This document shows positions 36,250 through 47,804 of a stretch of 64,000 nt of DNA, piece after piece. The DNA is from Bactrocera neohumeralis. Lineage: Eukaryota > Arthropoda > Insecta > Diptera > Tephritidae. The first letter of the stretch is position 1; each line of letters starts with the position of its first letter. The DNA lies in assembly GCF_024586455.1 (NCBI RefSeq), contig NC_065922.1, positions 37,692,089-37,756,088 on the forward strand. The letters run 5' to 3'. The position numbers were made by a program, and so were the translations under genes. The notes beneath the pieces were generated by a model. It was not told the DNA's origin and searched no databases. It saw only the letters and a program-made list of their open reading frames with translations.

Positions 36250-36790
36250 TGCGAGTAAGGTATGCTTGTGAAAGAACAACTCAAAACCTTCGTTGTAAGA
36301 CGATTTTGCATTTCAGAAATCCCTTCGGGATCTACAGAATTATAATAAGTCGTTTTGGTTACGGATTGCGACTGTTGATGAAAAATGGATCCATTTCGAC
36401 AACCCTGAACGTAAAATATCATATATGAAACCTGGCCAACCGTATATCCATGACTCCAAGGTATCTGGTTTATTTGGGATTACAAAGACGTACTATTAAC
36501 AGCTTCTCAAACCTAGGGAATCAATTACTGGGCAACACGACGGACAACAATTCTTCGAAGCCAGCGATTGCCGAAAAACACCTAAAATTTACAGACACCC
36601 CTATCGATTTTTCGCTCACTGTAAGATGTCCTCACCGGAATACGGTTTACATCAAAATAGGCGTTCAAAAATTAGCTTGATTCATTCTTGGCCACCAAGC
36701 TGGTACAGTGCTTTGGATAGGAACCCACAATTATCAGAAGGATCGTGAAATGTTCAGCTTCAGAAGGCCAATAGTTTAAAAAATAACATT
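36250..36790 (+). mobile_element. Decayed mariner-family fragment
   Basis: Frames around 36360-36440 read as the first catalytic block of a Tc1/mariner transposase (TVDEKWIHFDNPERK, with MKPGQP following). Around 36600-36780 a C-terminal block follows (LTGIRFTSK, LDSFLATK, then ASEGQ-F). Many frame breaks; ends approximate. Confidence 0.55.
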
Positions 36791-36869
36791 GTAATGGGTG
36801 TTTTTTATACTTGTGGTTTACAATGAAGCAATAATTTTTTCGAATTTAGTCTTTTTGACAGCTTTTACT

Positions 36870-37090
36870 TTATTTGTACTCAGTTTGGTTCAAATGGTTT
36901 CATAATGAGCAAACTTATTCCGGAACATTTGCAAATCGTGCGCTGCGTCCAATATGCGGTCGCCAGTCCAGGAATCGGCTTCATACCATATTTACACTAG
37001 TGGATAGTGTGTATCATCAGAGTCAACGAGCTTTGGTTTATATTTCTTCAAAAATGAAACCCGTCATTATGTTACAACCAATGGTCTAAA
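36870..37090 (+). mobile_element. Rosa-like mariner remnant with large internal deletion
   Basis: ALRPICGRQSRNRLHTIFTL (helix-turn-helix part) and, 60 bases on, YFFKNEAGHNVTTNG in another frame. These two blocks are hundreds of residues apart in an intact transposase, so most of the element is missing. It abuts the TTAA element at 37117. Confidence 0.6.
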
Positions 37091-37116
37091 AGTCATCCTT
37101 TACCTGTTTTTCTTAA

Positions 37117-38238
37117 AGTGTTATATACAGTTAGAATTTTCAAAAAATCGATTTTTTTAATTTTATTTTTTTAATGTTCATATATTAAAGAATACATACA
37201 GAAAATTTCATTACAGGCGAATTTGAAAAGACGTTTCAGTGTGCTTGGAAGTGCACTATAAACTTTAAGGGGGCATTCTGGTCTAGAAATTCAAAAAAAT
37301 CGAAATTTTTTTTTATATTTTCAAAGTTTAACTATTCAAGAATATGTGTACAAGAGGATTTTTCAAAATTCAAATTATTTTCGGAGATATAGGCATTTTT
37401 CTGACCCGGCATCCAAACTGGTTCGGCCAGAACTAATCGAACAAAAGACTTTACGCGAAACTTTAAACGCGTTTTTCTCAAAACCAAATTTTTCGGAACG
37501 ATACCCACGATTTCTCAGGTTCTACTGGACCGATTTACTCGAAATTTTTATAGAGTCTTCTTTATAGGCTTGTCTATGGTTGGAACTAGCCCCATCCCCA
37601 AATTTTTATTTTTATTATTTTTAAAAAATTTTAAATAGACAGAAAAAGTGATCAGACAGTCGCCACTTTGTGAAAAAAAGTTTCCCATTTTTCCGTAGTT
37701 CCGGCCATTGCGACATTATTCTAGATTAATAATCTTTTTTTTTTTTGGTTTCAGATAACTAGGCGGGTTGAAATCGTGGGTATGGTCACGTGGAAATTTT
37801 TAGAGACCCCCACTTCGTTAGCTCATAATTTTTGAAATTTTTTACTTCTTTTAGTTTTTAATTTTTTTCTGTACTCTTCTAAAATTAACAAATAACTAAT
37901 AAAAAAATGGAAAATTGTCAAATTTTTTTTGAGGAACCGTCAAAAAATTTAGTTTGCTCATTCCTTCGATTATTTACTAGATTTAATATTACTTAAACGG
38001 AATCTATCTGGTTTTTTAATTTCAGTGAATCCAGTTAAGAGATACAGTGGTCACCGCAAAACGTCTTTTTTGAGAGGAGCTCCCGGAGATCAGCTGTAGT
38101 TCATTTCCAAATGATAATTTAACTAATACTTAGTCTTAAAATAAAATATATATACACATTTATGGATTCATAAATTTAAAAGTTTTCTCAGAAAAAATCT
38201 GAAAAACTCGCTTTTACCTTCTAACTGTATATAACCCC
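37117..38238. mobile_element. TTAA-flanked non-autonomous element, 1.12 kb
   Basis: Terminal inverted repeats AGTGTTATATACAGTTAGAA (left) and, inverted, GGGGTTATATACAGTTAGAA (right) differ at two bases. Both ends abut TTAA (37113-37116 and 38239-38242). The interior is non-coding and AT-rich and contains the block shared with 3110-3720. TTAA duplication points to a piggyBac-like origin; no transposase is present. Confidence 0.75.
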
Positions 38239-38239
38239 T

Positions 38240-39000
38240 TAAACAAATGTTCAAATTTTAGAAAAATATTAAATGCAAACCTGCTTGTCTTTTGCGAAAT
38301 GAAATGAATTTTCACAACCAGAGTTCATTTTAAAAATTGAGTACCCCTGTCTTTAGCATGTGTGTATGAAACTTATATGGAGCAAAGGAGTGGAAGTACA
38401 AATGACAAACCGGAATCCGCAACCAATGAAAATAACAATCAAAACGTAAATATCATCAACGAGTTTCACTTTCCAAAATGCGAATCAACTTTCTGCCAAT
38501 CGCCATCCTCCAACCCACCACCACAAAAAATATGATGCGCCCAGTAAACTACTGGATTACTTGCTGGCGTGAGCAAGTGGCGGTCCGTCAGCGCACAGCT
38601 ATGCGGCAGCTATGTCATAAATTAAGTGATTTTGACATTTTAGAGCAAATTTTCTTACACTCAAGGCGACCGTGAAAAAATGCTACAACAACACAGCCAA
38701 TAATAATAATCAGCACAACGAACAAGCGTCATTTATACGGCTCATTCGACTCGTATTGGCGCTCATTGAAGCGTCAGTGAAGCGTATCGAAGTGAGCCGG
38801 CCGATGGTTAAATAAAAACGTGCAGTTAAACCAGCATTCAAGCTTGAAATTGGTGATGATGTGTGTGTGTGTGTGTGGAATGCACCAAAGCGAGTGTGAG
38901 CTTGTAGTATTTGATCCGGTTTCCGCTACGCGTTTACTATGTCGCGTGGTCACTTTTTGCCGGCTTTATATTTTATTGTTACATATATGATATATACGCT
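38240..39000 (-). promoter_or_regulatory. Possible upstream region of the Gln-rich gene
   Basis: Moderately GC-rich, apparently unique sequence with a TATAAAT on the minus strand (38737-38731), the right direction to drive the Gln-rich gene 2.6 kb downstream. A (GT)n run lies at 38861-38877. No start exon was identified, so the assignment is a guess. Confidence 0.25.
38861..38877. repeat. (GT)8 microsatellite
   Basis: Uninterrupted GT run of 17 bases. Confidence 0.9.
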
Positions 39001-39329
39001 GTTTACAGTTAATCTACGAAATATTGCTGGAGTCTAGGTCAGTTTTTCGTGTTTTCGTTTTCCAATTTGTAGTATTTTGATTAAATATTTGATTATTTAT
39101 TTTCATATGCTTTTCATTGACCGGCTTTGATTGGTTTATAATCTTTTTATTGCCAGACACATTTTATGAAAGCGATTAAATGAAAGAATAAAGTGAAATG
39201 ACATTACTAAATGTTGGGCTTATTGCATGGAGACGGCGGAAATACTAGGAAAGAAAGATTTAGTGAATCCTTGAAAAGATACACAATATTCGGAGACCTT
39301 ATAAAAATATATATGTATGTATTAATCGT

Positions 39330-40740
39330 CAGCATGACGAGCTTAAACAGTCTTTCGTCTGGTCGGTAGCGTGCTCGCCATACAGTTATTATTACAAATG
39401 CTCAATAGTATTTAAGTCAGGGCTTGGTTAGGCCATTGTTGGAACTCAATCGATTTTTAATGCGAATTTTCTTTCGCAACCCGACTTGTATGTTGTAGAC
39501 ATCTTGTAAGCTTTATTTCCGCTGCGGACGCTAAATTAGTGTAGCTAAATTAAAACATTTCCAACCGCGAACATTATGGTGCATTGGATGTACTTATTAC
39601 TTTGGAGATTTTCACTTTTTCCCCAAGCTTTTTCTCTGTCTTTCTTATTTTTAAAACCTGAACAGGGTATATTAAGTTTGGTGAGAAGTTTGTAACACCC
39701 AGAAGGAAGCCCTCGGAGACCCTATAAAGTATATATTAAGTATATATTTAAATGATCAGTATGTTGAGCTGAGTCGATTTAGCCATGTCCGTCTGTCTGC
39801 CTGTCCGTCTGTGTGTATATATACGAGCTAGTCCCTCAGTTTTTAAGATATAGTTTTGAAATTTTGTAAACATCATTTTCTCTTCAAGAAGCTGCTTATT
39901 TGCCAGAACTGCCGATATTGGACCACTATAACATATAGCTGCCATACAAACTGAATGATCGGAATCAAGTTCTTGTATGGAAACTTTTACATTTGACAAT
40001 GTATCTTCACGAATTTTGGTATATATTATTTTCTAAGGCAACAATGTAATCTCCGAAGAAATTGTTCAGATCGGTTAACTATAGCATATAGCTACCATAC
40101 AAATTGAACGATCGGAAAAAAGTTCTTGTATGGAAAACTTTTGCATTTGATACGATATCTTCACGAAATTTGGTATGAGTTATTGTTCATAGAAATAATG
40201 TAATATTGGAAGAAATTGTTCAGATCGGCTCACTATAGCATCGGAATCAAGGGCTCGTATGGCAAACTTTCGCATTTGACGTGGTATCTTCACGAAATTA
40301 GACATGGATTACTGCTTAAGGTAATAACATAATCTCCGAAAAAATTGTTCAGAACGGATCGGATTACTCCACCTGTGAAGGGTATATTAGCTTCGGTGCA
40401 GCCGAAGTTAACGTTTTTTTCTTGTTTAATTCAAATTTTCTTTTCGCACTCCAAGTTACTTTTTTCCAACAATTTGGAGGCATTTGATAATACTTTTTGG
40501 CAAATTCCAATTGTGCCTTCAAGTTCGTTTTGCTGTTGATAGGGTTTTTGTACTTGTAGCGGCTGGAATAACCATATTCTCCGATTATCCGCTGAATTGT
40601 TCGCTCAAAAATGCTGATCCGAAGACACTGATGAACACATCAGGCTCTCGGCGCGCCAGTCCACCATTTTTCTTGAAATTTTGTATCATTTTTTAAATTG
40701 CAGCCTTTTTCTAGATTATTTTTTTTTTAGATTTTGTCAA
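39330..40740 (-). mobile_element. Tc1-like transposon remnant split by a family-B repeat
   Basis: On the minus strand 40740-40430 encodes the N-terminal half: YGYSSRYKYKNPINSKTNLK, then AQLEFAKKYYQ and NCWKKVTWSAKRKFEL, where Tc1 types have WSDES and the first catalytic Asp, so that residue is replaced. The remainder resumes at 39655: KNKKDREKAWGK, IQCTIMFAVGNVLI, and SPDLNTIEHL with the last catalytic region. The 770-base gap between halves is a family-B repeat. Many stops; long inactive. Confidence 0.75.
39657..40426 (+). repeat. Family-B mini-me/DINE-1-like repeat inside a Tc1-like element
   Basis: Nearly full copy. It has GAACAGGGTATATTAAGTTT at the start, CCCTATAAAGTATATATT, (GTCY)n at 39788-39812, three repeats of a CCGATATT/TATAGCTGCCATACAAACTG/TTCTTGTATGGAAA unit, and the terminal hairpin CTTCGGTGCAGCCGAAG before TTAACGTTTTTTTCTTG. 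Confidence 0.8.
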
Positions 40741-40744
40741 ACAG

Positions 40745-41385
40745 TAAATGTAAATGATCCTGTTTAATCAATTTTAATCAATTGTAACTGATGTTTATTT
40801 CTTCGGATTTTGGCATTGAACTATAACCATTTATTAAGATTGAAATGATGTAATTTTATAAAAATTATTTATACACAGTAAATACCGTTAATATTTGCTA
40901 TCTTACAGTTTGTACCAATATAATGAGTAATTTGTCAATGGTTTAAGTCTTGAAACAAATATTCAAGGAATAGTAAAAAGTCTGATGTAGTATTCATGTG
41001 TTTATAGCTAGTATTTAGCAGAAAGTATAAACAGTTATATAATTACCAGATGATATCGAATGAGTATACATTTTAAGCAACTCCAGGTAATGCTAGTGAA
41101 TAAATGTAAATAATTTTTCTCTTTCTTTTTCCTTTTTTAGCAGAAAGAGAGCTTTATTATATTGATATACCTTAGTTTGTTTAAAGGCTCTTGGAACACT
41201 TATTTGCGGAATATACTTTTTTTATTTATTTATAGAGTATAAAATGACAAGTTTTTTGCGTAAAAACTCATGAATCAGCATGAATTTTGAATAAATAAAC
41301 CCAACCATTTATCGGTAAACAAATTACGATTATAAAAACAAATTTTAGTAAAACATGATAATAAAACACAATAATTATGTCAGAC
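40745..41385. other. AT-rich non-coding stretch
   Basis: No gene or recognised element. Confidence 0.5.
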
Positions 41386-41388
41386 GCT

Positions 41389-42738
41389 TTATGCTCTTGC
41401 AACCTGTTGCTACAGAGTATAATAGTTTTGTTCACCTAACAGTTGTACGTATCACCTAAAAATAAGCGAGGGCTATGTATACTATATATAAATGATCGGG
41501 ATGACGAGACAAATTGAAATCCGAGTGACTGTCCGCCCGTCCGTTCAAGCTGTAACTTGAGTAAAAATTAAGATATCTTGGTGAAACTTGGTATGAAACT
41601 TAGTATTGTATTCCTTAGTAAAAAAATAGAAATACGAGTTCGTAGATGGGCGAAATCGGACCACTGCCACGCCCACAAAACGCCATTAGCCCAAAACTAT
41701 AAAGTGCCATAACAGTAAATTCAGATATAATTTGGCATAGGGGATTGCAGTAGCAAGGAACAAACAATTTAAAAAATATTTCATATTCTTATGTGACAGT
41801 GCGAAAATAGGCGAAATCGGACTACAACCATGCCTACTTTTCATATACCACAATTTTAACTTCGATTTGATTCTTTTACTTTCCAGTACACAAATCAAAA
41901 AGCAATTAATATAACGAGATAAAAGTTTGCACTCATAATTCCTATAAAGACCTTTATGACCAAAAAATTTCCAAATCCAACCAAAACTATTCAAACCGCT
42001 AGGTACCGAATATGTGGACCCCGTATATATAGACGACTTTTGACCGAAAATATAACTTTGTGTATCAAAAATGGGTTGAATCAGGTCAATACTTCCCTGA
42101 GCCCCCATATACCGAATATAAAGATTTGCAAACTTCCGGGTGACATTACACTTCATATATTGGCCAATATTTGTGCTATGTCAACGAAAATTACAGAGCG
42201 TGAAAACTTGACCTAGCCCCTATATAACTAACAATCATCCGGCTGACTTTACCCCATGTGATTGGTGTTTGTATGTGAGGCACCTTATGGAAAGTCAGGG
42301 AACATTTTTGGAGTATGTCGGATGATAATAGTTGATAGATAAAATCGGGTCGGTATTACCCCAACTCCCATAAACTATATATGCGACCTGGTCTACGAAA
42401 AGGGGGCTTAGGTGTCAAAAAAAGGAGAACAATTAATGAGATAACGAGAAACTGACGATTATTTTTAACAGCTTTTCCCAGAAAACTTGTTTTCGCACGT
42501 TAGCCCCCTTTTCGTAGACCAGGTCACATATAATGATTTTCGTTTTTCTAACAAACTTTTTGCTGAATTTGTCGGTCAGCGTATGAGTTATTTAGAGAAT
42601 ATATACATATAAAATTAGATTCCGATGCTCTGTTTAACGTTTTACATATTAAGGTATTTCCATGGCTTTGATTCCTGCAAGTTGCAAGAATATGAAATGT
42701 TTTGTTACTCCCGGACTTAGCCCTTCCTTACTTGTTTC
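41389..42738 (+). repeat. Family-A-like repeat carrying a hairpin MITE
   Basis: It begins like the copy at 16.05 kb (GCTCTTGCAACCTGTTGCTA), has GTCCGCCCGTCCG, GTAACTTGAGTAAAAATT and CCACGCCCACAAAA blocks, and ends with ACTTAGCCCTTCCTTACTTG. It is more diverged than the 16.0 and 52.2 kb copies and is interrupted by the 141-bp hairpin at 42385-42525. Confidence 0.7.
42385..42525. mobile_element. 141-bp hairpin MITE
   Basis: A 26-base arm at 42385-42410 (GACCTGGTCTACGAAAAGGG...) is repeated inverted at 42500-42525 with one mismatch. The interior is non-coding. AT-rich flanks make the target duplication ambiguous. Confidence 0.8.
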
Positions 42739-43055
42739 ATTATATTTTTTGGAAAATTTACTAATCAATATTGTTTACTACATTCAATTAGCATTGCTAA
42801 CATCCACAGAAATAGTATTTGTTTTACATTCGATAACTACGCCGTGTTATTTCAATTGGATGAGTAACCGCAATGCTTTAAAAACATCAATATACATATG
42901 TCAATCAAGTTTTTATGCACGACAGTTTGTTATCAAATGTCAATGTAGTTATTCAAAAATGGTGGGTGTATTCAATTATTATTGACCAAAAATAACTGGC
43001 TTTGAGTTAAGTATTGTACTAAGTATATTATATAATATTGCATGCTTTGTTATAC

Positions 43056-43675
43056 GCTGAACAGGGTATATTAAGTTTGTCACGAAGTTTGTAACACCCA
43101 GAAGGAAGCGTCGGAGACCCTATAAAGTATATATATAAATGATCAGTATGTCGAGCTGAGTCGATTTAACCATGTCCGTCTATCTGTCTGTCCGTTTGTC
43201 CGTCCGTCTGTATATATACGAACTAGTCCCTCAGTTTTTAACATATCGTTTTAAAATTTTGCAAACGTCTTTTTCTCTTCAAGAAGCTGCTCATTTGTCG
43301 GAACTGCCGATATCGGAGCACTATGACATATAGCTACCATACAAACTGAACGATCGGAATGAAGTTCTTGTATGGAAAACTTTCACATTTCACAATGTAT
43401 TTTCACAAAAGTTGGCACAGGTTATTTTCTGAAGCAACAATGTAATCTCCGAAGAAATTGTTCAGATCAAGGGCCTGTATGGAAAACTTTCTCTTCACGA
43501 AATTTGGCATGGATTACTGCTTAAGGTAACAATATGATCTCCAAAAAAATTGTTCAGAACGGATTACTATGCCATATAGCTTCCATACAAACTGAGCACA
43601 TAGTTACTAACAGAAATGCACCTGTGAAGGGTATTTAGCTTCAGTGCAACCGAAGTTAAGGTTTTTTCTTGTTTT
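43056..43675 (+). repeat. Family-B mini-me/DINE-1-like repeat
   Basis: Same order of blocks as at 39.7 kb: GAACAGGGTATATTAAGTTT, CCCTATAAAGTATATATATA, GAGCTGAGTCGATTTAACC, (GTCY)n at 43177-43210, CCGATATCGGAGCACTATGA. It ends at CTTCAGTGCAACCGAAG and TTTTTTCTTG. Confidence 0.8.
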
Positions 43676-43679
43676 AGTA

Positions 43680-45080
43680 TTAATTTTGAAAATGTCGAAT
43701 GAGTATAAAAATCTAAAAAAATGAATTTATACCAGTCCCTTATTTAATTTTTGGAAAAAATAAAGTTTTTTGGTAAAGAAAAAATTTTGCAAAATTAAAT
43801 TTTTTTCCTATGAAAATCGAATTAAAGTAATTTTTCATACATAGATGCATTTTTGAAAATTATTTGTAAATATCTTTCCAAAATTTTCTTTAGCCCGCCA
43901 ACCACATTCTCTACCACTTCCTGATTATTTTTCTCTACTATTAAGTAGAATAGAGTACAAAGATATTATTTTTTGCCATTTAATAATTGTATTAAACTAT
44001 AATAAAAATATTTTAAATCCTCCTAAGTTTACAGGAGAGAAAAGGACAGTATACAACGGAGATTGTACTCGTATTGAAAAAAAAAATCATATTTGGTTCT
44101 AACTTGGTTATGGGTATACAAGTACTTGAATGATGGCAGAGACTGAAAATTTTGTAGATATATGTATGTATGTAATAAACTATGGCAGGTCCTATTCAAT
44201 AGAAAACTCAATTTCGATTCTTTTGATGATACGTTGTTTTGCATTTTAAGTGACGATAGCAAAGTGATCTTCGAAAGAGCTTATGATTAAAGCTTTTGCA
44301 TTTTAGAAAAATACTCAGAGAACAAACACGAACGCATGCCAGTGACGCACTTAACAACACTTATCAACAACAAAACAGCTTTATACTTGTATTATAAGCA
44401 AAAAGGAAAACTTCTTAAATAAACAACAAACAGTAGTCCAAAGCAACAGATATAAGAATCAAAGGCAGATATTTAACTCAAATGTGTCAAAAAATTCTAA
44501 AAGGTTATTATTGAAAAAAATCAAATGAATGAATATTTTCGATTTGTACATAATATTATATTGTATGAAATATATACGAGTATATATGTATATATCCATG
44601 TATTGAGTATGAAGATAAGCAGCTGTGGGCCCTTGAAATCTTTTGTTGTCATGTCCGTGGTATATTTCCACTTCTTACGTCCGTTCATACAATATACGTA
44701 AGTATTCATGAACAAAATATCTAATCTTTAAAGCACTTATCGCAAGAAAATAAGCTCTAAATTTTTTTGTAAAACGGTAGGTTAAGTATTCTTCGAATTT
44801 TGGTAAATTTATTTTAAAGTTCATTTTGAGGTGTTTCCAAGGCTTACGTTAGATTACATACTTCGTATATTATTACGTAGTATGTGTCCATGTCGTATAC
44901 GTAACATTATTGGGTGGACAGTGATGCAAGACAGTAAGATGATGAATTAAAATGTTTATTAAAGCAAAATGTAAATATATATTTTTGCGAATTGCGCATG
45001 AATTTAAACTGAGAAAGCTTAGAGGTTAAGTTAGTAAGAAGTCCATAGAATAATAATATCAATAAAAAAGTGAAACAAAA
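43680..45080. other. AT-rich non-coding stretch
   Basis: No gene seen. It includes the shared block at about 44205-44260 (see findings). Confidence 0.45.
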
Positions 45081-45081
45081 A

Positions 45082-45191
45082 ACTTGTTTGCCGTTGAAAC
45101 CCTGACAATCAATAATTCAACGTGGTCACTAAAAACCTGAAACATTAAACTTGTTTGCCCTTGAAACAATCAAAAATTCAACGTGGTCACC
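45082..45191. repeat. Tandem duplication, period 67
   Basis: ACTTGTTTGCC-TTGAAAC at 45082 recurs at 45149, and TTCAACGTGGTCAC follows each. The second unit lacks about 20 internal bases. Following sequence to about 45480 is unassigned and unusually GC-rich for the area. Confidence 0.6.
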
Positions 45192-45688
45192 AGCCAGCTG
45201 CTGTAATGCTTCCGTGGGGTGTCTTCTGTAAAGGCGTTACAGCTTTTCAGTTTTGTGAAAGAGGGGTTAATACTGGGGCAAAAGCTTATCAGCAGAGTGT
45301 TTTAAAGGGCGTGGAGAGTTTTGAATTTTCCAACAAAATTCTGCTCCAGTACACAAGGTAAAAACTACCCAGTAAAGGCTTAAAAGCAATATTTTTGGTT
45401 CCATTGTACTACCTTAGAGAAATTTGGGGAGTCTTTGGTTCCTTTTGGCGGGATAAAGACCATTAGGGGGGACCAAAAACTAAGCTATCGAATTAACGTA
45501 CCTATATACAGAGAAAAAATATCGCTACAGGAAAAACTAAGCTTAATTTTGTAAGATATCGGTGAGTAGAAAAGTCTGTTTTCATTGAAACTAACATCAT
45601 TTTTGAACAGTTCAAGATAGAATTATTTACTTTGCGGACTTTTGTTGAGCATAAAGTTTCCTTTGAAATCTAACTCAAGCGTGTTTTT

Positions 45689-46215
45689 ATACCCTTAACA
45701 GAATATATTAAGTTTGCTCCGAAGTTTACAACACCCAAAAGGAAACTTCGGAGACCCTATAAAATATGTATGTATGTATATAAATGATCAGTATGACGAG
45801 CTGAGTCGATTTAGCCATCCTCGGCAGTCTGTCCGTCCGTCTGTATATGCACGAACCAGTTCGCAGTTTTTGGGATAACGATCTAAAATTCTTCTCTGTT
45901 CTTTTCCTCCCAAGAAGCTGATCATTTGTCTGAACCGCTGATATCGGACTATTAAAGCATATAGTTGTCATTCTAAATGAACAATCGGAATCAAGTGCTT
46001 GCTTGGACAAAACTTTCATTTGACAAGATGTCTTAACGAAATTTGGCTTGGGTTTTTGTCTAAGGCAATGGTGTAATCTCCGAAGAAATGAATCGATATA
46101 GCATATAGCTGCTATACAAACTGAACGATCGGAATTAAGTTGTGTCAAGGAATCCTTTTGTATTTGTGAGGGTTATTATAGCTTCGGTGCAACCGAAGTT
46201 TACGTTTTTTGTTTT
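45689..46215 (+). repeat. Family-B mini-me/DINE-1-like repeat
   Basis: ATACCCTTAACAGAATATAT, CCCTATAAAATATGTATG, GAGCTGAGTCGATTTAGCC, a short (GTCY)n at 45830-45842, CCGATATCGG and a hairpin end CTTCGGTGCAACCGAAG. One internal unit is missing relative to the 39.7 kb copy. Confidence 0.75.
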
Positions 46216-46219
46216 GTTT

Positions 46220-47800
46220 TGAAAAAATAGATATAAAATTGAAAATGTTCTTATTAAAAAATTGATTAATATAAAATAGTTAAAAATAACGTTTATAACT
46301 AGATTTGTCAAGAAAAAAAAACGTTCTTATACTGCTGTTCTTCATTGCTCTTCATAATTATGCGCATTTAAGCCATTTTGTGTGGTAGGTAAAGGTATAT
46401 TCTCCAGATAGTACACAAATGATGTTTTATTAGAATTGCGTGAGAATTCTGCACAGTAGACGTAAACAAAATAATTATCTTTCTTATTTGCCAATGTTAA
46501 TCTTGTTTACCTCTTTCACCTGTATATGAACATACAAACATATCTCTAGACAAACGAAAAATAAACTAGTTGTAAACATATTTTGAACTAAAATCTTCAT
46601 GAGTAGTACCAAAACTAAAAACTAATATATCTTTCTTATTTTCTTTATCTGTCATAAATATGTAACATGACACTTAATCTTGTTTTAAGTATCCGTAAGT
46701 AACTTTGTGTACAATACTGTCCGCCTTAGGTGGTCCAAAAATGTAACTCATAGATTGTAAGATGAATCTTCCCACTTGTAACATATGTCCTACATATGTC
46801 CTATCTCACGTGGATTGTAGATATACTTCCTAAATGTAAGATTATTTTGAACTAAAAAATATTGTATTTAAGAAAATGTAATAAAGAAAACGAGGCAGTT
46901 GACCACGGGCAGTTGCCCGTAGTTGCCCACGAGAACTCAAACGGAGTTTTTAATTTACATGTACATACATGGGTACATATGTACTTACATGGGTACATTG
47001 TTTGGCAGATTACAGTTGTTGGTTACGTAATTATCGGTAATTGATTTGAATACCAAGTACTGTTATGTTAAGTAGCCAATTGAAGTGTTAACAAAATGTA
47101 AACAATTTATATGTTTCACGAGACTTACACACACACGCACGTGTAGTTGAAGAATCACACATCCAACAGCAAGTGTCATTGTTTTTTTTTTAGTTTTGGT
47201 GTTTTTGTATATAAGTGAAAGTGTTGCTGTAAATAAAATGCCGTTAATGTTTCGTACGCATTTTGCATTTTTAACGCCACAAATGCGGTCAACACTCGCA
47301 GATGTGGCAACACTTGGGCATTACAGTTGACGGTGGAAAAACAACAACATGTTCAAATAATAACAATTCAGGGCACAGAGTGGAGGTGCAAATGCTAAAT
47401 AAATATTCCGCTACATTGCGAGTATTTCGCATAAATCCTCTCGTTTGGTGTTGTTGTTGCCGTTGTAAGTTTTTGTAGTGCAATTATTATGTTGAGCATG
47501 TCAACACTTAGTGTACATGTGTGTGAGTAGTATGTGTTTAATTTTTACGCCTTGGCTTGCTTATGGTTGGCAACGCGGTCGGAATGACCCAACATGGAAT
47601 GTTTGAGGTTTAAAGTAATCGTTGGAGCATATAAAAATATACATACATACATATAATTAGAGTAAAGCAAAAAAATTGTAATACCCAACGCATTGACCAC
47701 ACTTCTACTTGATCTGATCTAAACAATATACTCATAGATTGTAGCGTTGCTTGGAACAACAATCCATGCCAAAATGTGAGAATATTATATCAGGTCAAAG
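46220..47800. other. Non-coding stretch
   Basis: 46.2-46.9 kb is AT-rich with short repeats. 46.9-47.6 kb is less AT-rich, with CAA/GTTGTT runs as in fly intronic or upstream DNA. No gene is supported. Confidence 0.45.
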
Positions 47801-47804
47801 GTTT

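Noticed and set aside
45082..45191. CRISPR-like repeat-spacer pattern
   Set aside because: Only two unequal units in a eukaryotic genome; a simple tandem duplication.
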